Shown here piece after piece: positions 54,228 to 62,355 of a DNA stretch of 64,000 bases. This stretch comes from Nonomuraea jiangxiensis (lineage in GTDB: Bacteria; Actinomycetota; Actinomycetes; Streptosporangiales; Streptosporangiaceae): the NCBI RefSeq assembly GCF_900099965.1, contig NZ_FNDJ01000032.1, positions 62,001 to 126,000 on the forward strand. The letters are read 5' to 3'. Each line of letters opens with the position of its first letter. The first letter of the stretch is position 1. The translations under genes were made by a program, and so were the position numbers. The notes beneath the pieces are model-generated. The model ran no database searches. It saw nothing but the letters and a program-made list of their open reading frames with translations, and had not been told where the DNA came from.

Positions 54228-54944
54228 CTAAACTGGCATGCTGTACGTGATTCGGAAGCGATCGCCCGGGATGACGATGTCGCTGGTCTCCACGGGGCGA
54301 TCGCCCGCCCAGTGCGTACGTTCGACGTGCAGCACGTGAACGCCGGCCGCCAGATCGAGTGCATCGCTCTCCGCCGGACGAGGAATGCGGGTGTGCACAC
54401 TCTCGACGATTTCGGTGATTTTTATACCGTGTGCATACATCCGCGCCACGAGGCTTCGTCGTTCCTCCTCCGAATGGGCGGCGAACTCCCGCGGCTCATA
54501 GGACGTGGCCAACTGCAGTGGTCTGCCGTCACCACGGAAGATGTACCGGGTTTTGGTGAGCGCGGTCGACTCGCCGATGCGTAGCCGTCTGGCGAGATCA
54601 GGGCCCGCTTCGGTCGGTTCGCTGTGCCAGTCCCAGGTCACGCGTCTGCCCTGGGACTGCAGATCGGCTGCGAACGGGGCCGGATGGTCGAGGAATCTCC
54701 ATCGATGAAGCGATGTGAGGTCGGGGCGCTCCCTGACGTAATGGCCCGAGCCCACGCGGCCGATGATGAGGCCTTCGCCCGCGAGCACGCGTAGCGCGTG
54801 CCGGGCGGCGGTTTCGCCGACCTGATATTTGCGGGTCAGCTGAGCACGCGAGGGAATGGGCGCGCCGGGGGGGAGGGAGCCGTCGTTGATCTGTCGCCGA
54901 ATGTCTTCGACGACACGCAGGTAGACCGGATCTGAGGTGGCCAC
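54228..54944 (-). CDS. GntR/HutC-type transcriptional regulator with UTRA domain
   Basis: The 238-aa protein has an N-terminal winged helix (IPSRAQLTRKYQVGETAARHA then GRVGSGHYVRE) and a UTRA domain (about 85-235) with ALTKTRYIFRGDGRPLQLAT and ETSDIVIPGDRFRITY at the end. The start GTG 54944 has AGGGA upstream. The gene is flanked by decayed DNA on both sides, so no target is obvious. Confidence 0.9.
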   Translation of the reverse strand: MATSDPVYLRVVEDIRRQINDGSLPPGAPIPSRAQLTRKYQVGETAARHALRVLAGEGLIIGRVGSGHYVRERPDLTSLHRWRFLDHPAPFAADLQSQGRRVTWDWHSEPTEAGPDLARRLRIGESTALTKTRYIFRGDGRPLQLATSYEPREFAAHSEEERRSLVARMYAHGIKITEIVESVHTRIPRPAESDALDLAAGVHVLHVERTHWAGDRPVETSDIVIPGDRFRITYSMPV

Positions 54945-55869
54945 TAGTCCATCCCTGGGGGTTCGTGTGAGGCGTTGCCCTATGTTGCCGTATTCGACAG
55001 GTAACCGACCGTCATCGATGACTGCTGGAGCCCCAACTTTGCGATGGCGGAAAATTATCAGAGAAACCCTGTAACGCCGATGTAAGGCCTGCCGATTCTC
55101 CGGTAGAGGTCGTCGATGTGTGTACCCCCGAGCACATATCGGCGACCTCTTCCAATGCCCGCCCCCGCGATGGACCGGATGTCCTGAGACCCCTCACGCT
55201 GGTCGCCACCGCCTTCTCCTGGTGACAAGGGCATGGCCACGCGTTCTCCTGCACACCCGATCTCGCCCCCGCCTGGCGATCCCTCGGCCTGGCGTGGCAC
55301 GTGGTCGGCGGAGGACGGCGCCGGTCATCGGGACGACCTCCCGACGCGGACGTTGCGCGACGGGCGCGGCCGCGGGGCGTCATGCATCGTACGGCGCTGA
55401 TCCACCGTACAACCGAACCCTCTACACCGTCCCCACCGGCGATACCGGCTCCCCCAGATCGCGACATCCCCCAGATTGCGGGCATGCGTCGGCCGCGGCA
55501 CTTCAAACCAGGGTTGTCCTCCGAGCCCAGTCATCATGGACCCATAGCCAAGCCGTCCTGTGGCATCTGAGCATTGGCCCCCTCTGCTCAATGGCGGACC
55601 ACCGCCTCCCTCCGGCGCCCGAGCAAAGCCCAACCAAACTGCGGCACACGGCGTATGTCGTCACTGACGGCGTCCGGGACCTCCCTGCGCCCACTCCCGA
55701 CCCACCGCGGCACCTGCACCAGTCTGGCCCGTGCCCGCATCACAGCAGCAGTTTCCTATGTCTCGCGGCGTAGGTTGTCCTATGTCTTGAACCAGAAGCC
55801 AGGCGGGTGGCGAAGACTATGCCGTTGCCGGTCAGGGGCGCAACAGCCGCACTGGGCTTGCCAGCTCGG
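54945..55869. other. Coding-poor region
   Basis: No intact gene is recognised. A minus-strand piece near 55058-55130 (HIDDLYRRIGRPYIGVTGFL) looks protein-like and ends at a stop, so it may be the C-terminus of a lost gene. Nothing else is supported. Confidence 0.5.
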
Positions 55870-55981
55870 CCCGCATCACAGCATCTGCGCCGATCTGGCC
55901 CCTCGACCCGCATCACAGCCACCTGCACCGGTCTGGCCCCTTGGCCCGCGTCACGGCACCTGAACTGGCCTGAGCCGTTCG
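55870..55981. repeat. 37-38 bp tandem repeat, three copies
   Basis: Units starting CCCGCATCACAGC begin at 55870, 55907 and (as CCCGCGTCACGGC) 55945, each containing CTGSMCCGRTCTGGCCCC-like sequence. An isolated further copy lies near 55735. Confidence 0.7.
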
Positions 55982-56584
55982 TGTCCACACCGTGGCACCC
56001 GCGCGGGATCGCCCTCGGCCCGCCACAAGGAGTGAATTGCCGCCGCATAATAGATCAACGACCGAAGCAGCACGTCGCCTGCCAGGCAGCATGAGACCGA
56101 GCGGCTAGAAACGCACCGCTGGACCGCCGTGCCATGGGGATCGCTTCATCGATGCCCGTGCAGGCTGGCCGTGCGATGTCAGTGCCCGGCTCTCGTGCGC
56201 GGCCCGTTCGGAACGGCCCTGTGCGGTGGTGTTAGCGGTTCGTCCTTATGTCGGTGTAGTTAAGGAGTACGGGCGACCTCCCGTCCAGGCGGAGCCCACA
56301 ACGAACTGGACTGAGAGAAAATCGGGCGGATCGGACGTGCGTGGCGTTTTGGGGGGACTGAGCGAGATCCGGGGGCTGTTGTGGCGGTGGGGCCCGAGCG
56401 TCGGGATGACGGAGTGGTGGCTTGATCCTTGCCGGGCAATTGCCGGATGGGGGACCAGGGATGGGGTCGCGGGGGGTTGGTTGGGTGGCGAGATGCTGGC
56501 GAAAGGGGGCAAAAAGCGGCTCCAGGCAGGCAAAGCGGGGTGGCGACGTCCAACGGATTTCTGAATCCAGGTAGCGTTCGCACT
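55982..56584. other. Non-coding region upstream of dapA
   Basis: No gene, lysine riboswitch or clear repeat is visible. TAGCGT about eight bases before the dapA ATG could be a -10 element. Confidence 0.4.
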
Positions 56585-57502
56585 ATGGCATCGCCAACTG
56601 GAACCACCGACGCGCCCTTCGGCCGTATGCTGACCGCGATGGTCACGCCGTTCAACTCCGACGGCGAGGTCGATTATGTGGCTGTGCGACGTCTCGCCAC
56701 CTATCTGGTGGAAGAGCAAGGCAATGACGGCTTGATCGTCAATGGGACGACCGGTGAGTCGCCCACCACCTCCGACGAGGAAAAGCAGCGGATCCTGAGC
56801 GCCGTTCTCGAGGCTGTCGGTGATCGCGCTACTGTGGTGGCGGGGGCGGGCACCAACGACACCCGCCACAGCGTCGAGCTCGCGAAGCAGGCGGCGCGTG
56901 CCGGAGCTCACGGGCTGCTGGTGGTGACGCCTTACTACAACAAGCCTCCGCAAGAGGGGCTCTATCAGCACTTCACCGCCGTAGCCGATGCGACCGGGCT
57001 TCCTGTGATGTTGTACGACATCCCAGGCCGCAGCGGCGTGCCGATCAACACCGAGACCCTGATTCGTCTCGCGCAGCATGAGCGTATCGTGGCGGTAAAG
57101 GACGCCAAGGGCGATCTGTTCGCGGGCAGTCAGGTGATGACGGCCACGGATCTCGCCTTCTATTCGGGCGACGACCTGCTCAACCTGGCCTGGCTCTCCG
57201 TGGGTGCGGCCGGGTTCGTGAGTGTCGTCGGGCACGTGGTCGGCGCGGACTTGGCACAGATGATCCAGTTGCACAGGAGTGGCGATGTCGCCCGGGCGCT
57301 GGACATCCACAGCCGGGTGGCCCCTGTGGTGGACGGCATCATGCTGCGCGCGGGCGGCGCGATCATGGCCAAGGCGGCGCTGAGCCTGGTAGGCGTCCCG
57401 ATGGGTCCGGTACGGCTGCCGCTCGTGGACGCCACCGAGAAGCAAATCGCCGAGCTGCGTACTTGCCTGGTAGCCGGCGGGGTGAAGTTGGCAGACGCAT
57501 AG
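56585..57502 (+). CDS. dapA: 4-hydroxy-tetrahydrodipicolinate synthase
   Basis: The 305-aa TIM-barrel aldolase condenses pyruvate and aspartate semialdehyde. It has VNGTTGESPTTSDEEK, TPYYNKPPQEGLYQHF with the catalytic Tyr, YDIPGRSGV and the Schiff-base Lys in IVAVKDAKGD. ATG 56585 gives the usual N-terminus; the longer frame upstream is not supported. It is followed 54 bp later by rnj, as in most actinobacteria. Confidence 0.97.
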   Translation: MASPTGTTDAPFGRMLTAMVTPFNSDGEVDYVAVRRLATYLVEEQGNDGLIVNGTTGESPTTSDEEKQRILSAVLEAVGDRATVVAGAGTNDTRHSVELAKQAARAGAHGLLVVTPYYNKPPQEGLYQHFTAVADATGLPVMLYDIPGRSGVPINTETLIRLAQHERIVAVKDAKGDLFAGSQVMTATDLAFYSGDDLLNLAWLSVGAAGFVSVVGHVVGADLAQMIQLHRSGDVARALDIHSRVAPVVDGIMLRAGGAIMAKAALSLVGVPMGPVRLPLVDATEKQIAELRTCLVAGGVKLADA

Positions 57503-57556
57503 ATATGGGGAGGAACTGGGAGTTTTGAGAACGAGATCTGACCGTAGGGGCCAGGC

Positions 57557-59242
57557 ATGAGTCATCCGCATCCCGAGCTTGGCTCCCCTCCGGCACTGCC
57601 CGAGGGAGGCCTGCGCATCGTCGCACTCGGTGGGTTGGGGGAGATCGGCAGGAACATGGCCGTCTTCGAGTACGACGGACGTTTGCTGATCGTCGATTGC
57701 GGAGTGCTGTTCCCCGAGCCGGACCAGCCGGGCGTTGACCTGATCCTGCCCGACTTCGAATACATCAGAGACCGGCTCGACGACGTCGAAGCCGTGGTGC
57801 TGACACACGCTCACGAGGACCATATCGGGGCGGTGCCGTACCTGCTGCGTGAGCGGCGCGACATCCCCCTCATCGGGTCCAAACTCACCTTGGCCTTGAT
57901 CGAAGCCAAGCTCACTGAGCACAGGATCCAGCCGACCAAACTCGAGGTCATCGAGGGCGAACGGCACGCATTTGGGCCTTTTGACTGCGAGTTTCTCGCG
58001 GTCAACCATTCGATCCCCGACGCGCTCGCCGTGGCCATCAGGACTCCGGCCGGCATAGTCCTCCATACCGGTGACTTCCGGATGGACCAGTTGCCGAGCG
58101 ACGGTCGGCTCACCGACCTCGGCGGCTTCGCCAGGCTCGGCAGCGAGGGCGTCGACCTGCTGATGTCCGACTCGACCAACGCCGAGGTGCCGGGGTTCGT
58201 CACCAGCGAACGGGAGATCGCGCCGGTCATCGACGAGGTGATCCGCACCTCCGAACAGCGGGTCATCGTGGCCAGCTTCGCTTCGCACGTGCATCGCATC
58301 CAGCAGGTCATGGACGCGGCCGCCAAGCACAGGCGCAAGGTGGCCCTGGTCGGACGTTCGATGGTGCGCAACATGGGCGTGGCCCGTGACCTGGGATATC
58401 TCAAGGTGCCGCCGGAGCTCATCGTCGACTCCCGCGACATCGAGGAGTGGCCGCCCGAGGACGTGGTGCTGATCTGCACCGGCTCCCAGGGCGAGCCGAT
58501 GGCGGCGCTGTCCCGGATGGCCAACCGTGACCATCCGATCCGCATCGCCGAGGGCGACACCGTGCTGCTGGCCTCGTCGCTGGTGCCGGGGAACGAGTCC
58601 GCGGTCAACAAGGTGATCAACGGACTGACCAGGTGGGGCGCCCGGGTCGTGCACAAGGGCAACGCCAAGGTGCACGTCTCCGGTCACGCGGCCGCCGGCG
58701 AGCTCCTCTACGTGCTCAACCTCACACGCCCGTCGAACTTCATGCCCGTGCACGGCGAGTGGCGGCACCTGCGTGCCCACGCCAAGCTCGCCACGCTCAC
58801 CGGTGTCCCCGAGGATCACATCGTGATCGCCGAGGACGGGGTCGTGGTGGACCTGGTGGACGGCCGGGCGAGGATCGTCGGTGCGGTGCACGCCGGGTAT
58901 GTGTACGTCGACGGCTCGTCGGTGGGAGAGATCACCGACACCTCGTTGAAGGATCGCAAGATCCTCGGCGACGAGGGGTTCATCTCCGTGGTCATCGTGG
59001 TCGATTCCAACACTGGCAAGCTGACCGCGGGCCCCGAGATCCACGCACGTGGTTCCGGCATCGACCCCATGCAGTTCGACGAGTTCATCCCGCAGATCGA
59101 ACGTGCCCTCGCGGAGAAGGCCGCGGACGGCGTGGTCGACATGCAGGAGATCCGCAGGGTGGTGCGGCGCACGGTAGGGCGCTGGGTGAGCGACACCTAT
59201 CGCCGTCGGCCGATGATCATCCCCGTGGTGCTCGAGGTCTGA
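57557..59242 (+). CDS. rnj: Ribonuclease J
   Basis: The 561-aa metallo-beta-lactamase/beta-CASP nuclease processes and degrades RNA with 5' exonuclease and endonuclease activity. It has LGGLGEIGRNMAVFEYDG, the zinc motif LTHAHEDHIGAVPYL, HTGDFRMDQ, LICTGSQGEPMAAL and SGHAAAGELLYVLNLTRP. The C-terminal domain ends in RRRPMIIPVVLEV. It is co-directional with dapA. Confidence 0.97.
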   Translation: MSHPHPELGSPPALPEGGLRIVALGGLGEIGRNMAVFEYDGRLLIVDCGVLFPEPDQPGVDLILPDFEYIRDRLDDVEAVVLTHAHEDHIGAVPYLLRERRDIPLIGSKLTLALIEAKLTEHRIQPTKLEVIEGERHAFGPFDCEFLAVNHSIPDALAVAIRTPAGIVLHTGDFRMDQLPSDGRLTDLGGFARLGSEGVDLLMSDSTNAEVPGFVTSEREIAPVIDEVIRTSEQRVIVASFASHVHRIQQVMDAAAKHRRKVALVGRSMVRNMGVARDLGYLKVPPELIVDSRDIEEWPPEDVVLICTGSQGEPMAALSRMANRDHPIRIAEGDTVLLASSLVPGNESAVNKVINGLTRWGARVVHKGNAKVHVSGHAAAGELLYVLNLTRPSNFMPVHGEWRHLRAHAKLATLTGVPEDHIVIAEDGVVVDLVDGRARIVGAVHAGYVYVDGSSVGEITDTSLKDRKILGDEGFISVVIVVDSNTGKLTAGPEIHARGSGIDPMQFDEFIPQIERALAEKAADGVVDMQEIRRVVRRTVGRWVSDTYRRRPMIIPVVLEV

Positions 59243-59247
59243 GCCTT

Positions 59248-59293
59248 CCTCCGGCGGTACGGCAGACGCCAACATCTGCCGTACCGCCGGAGG
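59248..59293 (+). terminator. rnj terminator with a perfect 19-bp stem
   Basis: The arms at 59248-59266 and 59275-59293 are exact reverse complements (CCTCCGGCGGTACGGCAGA on the left) with an 8-nt loop. It starts six bases after the rnj stop. There is no U tract. Confidence 0.85.
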
Positions 59294-59675
59294 TTCGTAC
59301 GCGCGGGCAATGTCCGGCGGCGTTCGCGAACCTGGGGTGGCGTGGGAGAGGACTCCGCCATCCGGGGGCGTTCTTGGACCTGGTGGGATGTGCTGGCGCT
59401 GGTCGAGATGCTCCTGTGCTGTGCTCGTCGGGTCTGGGATGGCTGCTGCCGGGGTGGGCGGCGAGGTTGTTTTGCCGACTCGGTCGAAGGTCAGCGGGCC
59501 TGGCCCTCGAAGATTTCTCATGCGCTTGGCGAACTGCCACGCTCGCCTGAGTGGGCAGCGGGTGGACGGGCGGTCGGCGGTTCGGCTCTCTAGGGCGGGA
59601 CGGTCGGGGGCATGATCATGGCGATCGGCGGCATGGCCGTGGAACCGTTGCATCGAAGTTTTCAGCGGCCACATT
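59294..59675. other. Gap with no gene seen
   Basis: This space lies between the rnj terminator and the converging ABC permease gene. Open frames here show no recognisable product. Confidence 0.5.
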
Positions 59676-60452
59676 TCAGGTGTCCCTCCGGCGTACCAGC
59701 CAGATGGCGGCCAGCGGTGGGAGCGTCGCGTAGGCGATCAGCACCGCGGCGGCCGCTGCGGGAGGGAGGAGCGAGCCGTAAACCGAGGTGACGTTGAGGT
59801 CGCCGGTGATCTCACGGGGGAGTGCGGCGATCATCACGGAGCCCAGGCGTTCGCTCCAGGGCTCGGGGATGTTGCCGACGATGATCGGGATCACGTAGAC
59901 GAGACCGACTATGACGGTGATCGCGCCGGCAGCGGATCGCAGCAGCGCCCCCAGCCCAAGGCCGAGGAGCGCGAACACCGGCACGGTAAGGCTGATGGCC
60001 ACCAGCAGCGGCAATCTGTCCGAGAGCGGGCCCGTGTAGGCGCCCGAGAAACGGTCGCCGAGCACCCAACGGGCGACGAAATAGGTGCCGAAGACCGCTG
60101 TTGAGCCGATGATCAGCCCAAGCGTGGCCACGATCGTGGACTTGGCGGCGATTATCGGCCAGCGACGAGGAACGACGGTCAGGCTTGTCTTGATCAAGCC
60201 GGTTATGTATTCGGACGTTATGGTGAGGACGCCCAGAACGCCCATGCACAACTGAGGCACGATCGCGAGCACTTCTTCCAGGTCCGCGATCCGTGCTCCT
60301 GCTTGCTGTGCCGGGGAAGCGCTGTCGTACATGTCGATGGCTGCTGTGGCGATCGCGAACCCCAGGAGGACGGCGGCGAGGCTGAGCCCGACGATGAGGT
60401 ACGTCGAGCGGACCGAACGAACCTTCAGCCATTCGGCAGCGAGAACGCTCAT
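59676..60452 (-). CDS. ABC-2 type transporter permease
   Basis: The 258-aa membrane protein has six hydrophobic segments. It starts AAEWLKVRSVRSTYLIVGLS, has a GVLTITSEYITGLIKTSLT loop, and ends with a short RRRDT tail. It is a paralogue of the permease at 60762-61526 (shared EWLKxRSV, TxEYxTGxIxTSLTxVP). ABC-2 permeases of this size export drugs, lipids or peptides, or protect against membrane-active antibiotics. Confidence 0.87.
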   Translation of the reverse strand: MSVLAAEWLKVRSVRSTYLIVGLSLAAVLLGFAIATAAIDMYDSASPAQQAGARIADLEEVLAIVPQLCMGVLGVLTITSEYITGLIKTSLTVVPRRWPIIAAKSTIVATLGLIIGSTAVFGTYFVARWVLGDRFSGAYTGPLSDRLPLLVAISLTVPVFALLGLGLGALLRSAAGAITVIVGLVYVIPIIVGNIPEPWSERLGSVMIAALPREITGDLNVTSVYGSLLPPAAAAAVLIAYATLPPLAAIWLVRRRDT

Positions 60453-60761
60453 GTGGTCATCCGTCCTGAGGGGTGAGGGTCCAGGTCGCGCCGGCTGGTC
60501 GGGGACTGTGTGCGATCGGATGGGCGTGAGGTCGGGGATCGAGAGTGCGTGTGTGGTGGCGGTGCGGTGCGGGAAGGTGGGTGCTCATGTGTGGGCCTGA
60601 TTGGGGATCGAAGTGGGCTGCTGCATGAGCACGTTCCGTTACCAAGCGTGCTTGGGTGAGAGTGTGGTCCGGGGTTGGACGTCTTCTTGGCGACATTCCT
60701 TCGGGGCAGGGCTGTGGCGCAGGGGTGGGCGCCTGGAGCGGAAGCTTGGGGCGGGTCAGGG
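60453..60761. other. Gap between the two permease genes
   Basis: The 309-bp gap has no recognised gene. A minus-strand open frame of about 100 codons is His/Pro/Arg-rich with no family resemblance and is probably spurious. The gap makes it uncertain whether the second permease is in the same transcript. Confidence 0.45.
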
Positions 60762-61526
60762 TCATGCGTCCCTCCGCTTGAGGACGTAATAGCCGAGGGC
60801 CAGAGCGATGAGTGGATAGGCGAGGAGCAGCGCGAGTGCGGCCGGGGGCGAGAGGAAACCGTCACCCAGGCGTGAGGAGAGGCGCTGGTCGGCTATCTGG
60901 GGGACGAGGTTCGGCAGGAGAAGAGGGGCCACGCGGGTGTTCCATGGTGGCGGCAAGTAGTTTGCGGCACCGGGTAGCACGAACAGCAGCGCGACCACCG
61001 ACAAGATCGCTCCTGCCGTTGATCGGATGGCGGCTCCGAGGCCGAGCCCCACGAGCGCCAGGCATGTCACCGATAAGACCGAAGCGAGCAGCATGGGCAG
61101 GTCGTCGGTGAACGCGCTGTCGTTGAAGCCCACCTGGTGGCCGCCGATGATCAAGCGGCTGACCGAATAGGTGACCAGGAGGATCGAGAGGGCGGCCGTG
61201 AACGTGGCTATAGCCACGATCCCGGCTTTGGCCAGAAGGAACGTGCTGCGTTTGGGGACGGTGGTGAGGCTGGTGCGGATCATGCCGGTGGCATATTCGG
61301 TGGTGATCGCAAGCACGCCCAGCACGGCCAGGCTGATCTGCAGGAGAGGTAGAAAGCCCTGCTCCGGGGCTGCCGCTCGCAGAGAGCCACGGTCTTCCGC
61401 AAGAGCACTCACGTAGAGAGCCCACACCACGCCCAGGACCATCGTCATGGCCGCCGTGCCGATCGCGTGATAGGTGGAGGCCACCGAGCGCAGCTTCAAC
61501 CATTCGGAGGAGAGCGTCGCCTTCAT
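60762..61526 (-). CDS. ABC-2 type transporter permease
   Basis: The 254-aa membrane protein has six predicted helices: SEWLKLRSVASTYHAIGTAA, LAVLGVLAITTEYATGMIRTSL and ALLLAYPLIALALGYYVLKRRDA. Its ATG overlaps the ATPase stop by four bases, so the two are coupled and form the core transporter. Confidence 0.88.
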   Translation of the reverse strand: MKATLSSEWLKLRSVASTYHAIGTAAMTMVLGVVWALYVSALAEDRGSLRAAAPEQGFLPLLQISLAVLGVLAITTEYATGMIRTSLTTVPKRSTFLLAKAGIVAIATFTAALSILLVTYSVSRLIIGGHQVGFNDSAFTDDLPMLLASVLSVTCLALVGLGLGAAIRSTAGAILSVVALLFVLPGAANYLPPPWNTRVAPLLLPNLVPQIADQRLSSRLGDGFLSPPAALALLLAYPLIALALGYYVLKRRDA

Positions 61527-62242
61527 CGAGCTGCTCCGTATTCAAGACTGCCGGCGGTCAGGGCGAGGTAGGCGTCTTCGAGCGACGGATAGCGCGCCGT
61601 CAGCTCCGTTACGGTGGCCTCGGCGATCAGCCTGCCTCGGCCGATGATGACGATGCGCTCGGCGGTGAGGGCCATCTCGCTCATCAGGTGGCTGGACAGC
61701 AAGATCGTCCTCCCTTGTGCGGCCAGTGAGCGCATCAGGTCTCGGATCCAGCGCACGCCGTCGGGGTCGAGGCCGTTGACCGGCTCGTCGAACATCAGCA
61801 CGTCAGGATCCCCGAGCAGCGCTGAGGCGATGCCGAGCCGCTGTTTCATGCCGAGTGAGAAGCCGCGCACCCGTCTTCGTGCCACGCCTGCCAGCCCGAC
61901 CTGCTCGAGCACCTCGGCCACGCGCGCAGGGCCGATGCCGTTGGTGCGGGCCAGGCAGAGCAGGTGGTTGTACGCACTACGGCCGCCGTGGACGGCGTTG
62001 GCGTCCAGTAGCGCGCCTACCTCGTGCATCGGCTTGCTGATCGACGTATATCGGCGTCCGTTGATCAGCGCCTGGCCTGACGTCGGCGCGTCGAGACCGA
62101 GGATCATTCGCATCGTGGTGGACTTGCCGCTGCCGTTCGGGCCTAGAAAGCCGGTGACGTGACCGGGCTCGATGTTGAAGGACAGGTCGTCCACCGCGAG
62201 CGCGTCGCCGTAGCGCTTCGTGAGGTGTTGGAGTTGGATCAT
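61523..62242 (-). CDS. ABC transporter ATP-binding protein
   Basis: The 239-aa ATPase has Walker A GPNGSGKST, a DAPTSGQALINGR loop, the signature FSLGMKQRLGIA, Walker B VLMFDEPVNGLDPDG and the switch His in LLSSHLMSEMA. ATG 62242 starts MIQLQHLTKRYGD; longer in-frame codons upstream are not typical. The gene is divergent from the sensor kinase, a common layout for antibiotic-response exporters. Confidence 0.94.
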   Translation of the reverse strand: MIQLQHLTKRYGDALAVDDLSFNIEPGHVTGFLGPNGSGKSTTMRMILGLDAPTSGQALINGRRYTSISKPMHEVGALLDANAVHGGRSAYNHLLCLARTNGIGPARVAEVLEQVGLAGVARRRVRGFSLGMKQRLGIASALLGDPDVLMFDEPVNGLDPDGVRWIRDLMRSLAAQGRTILLSSHLMSEMALTAERIVIIGRGRLIAEATVTELTARYPSLEDAYLALTAGSLEYGAAR

Positions 62243-62355
62243 GCCGTAAAGGATGCGGGGCGGCGAGGGGCTGGCGCGTCGGACCACGGTTCGAACTTCA
62301 AGGTCAGACCCTGGGTTGACGTGCGCGCGCTGCTTCAGGGACTACGGTTCAACGC

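Noticed and set aside
56100..56584. A lysine riboswitch before dapA
   Set aside because: No lysine-box-like conserved core or multi-helix junction could be recognised.
60457..60765. A His/Pro-rich open frame between the permease genes
   Set aside because: Composition is unlike its neighbours, and no family or ribosome site is seen.
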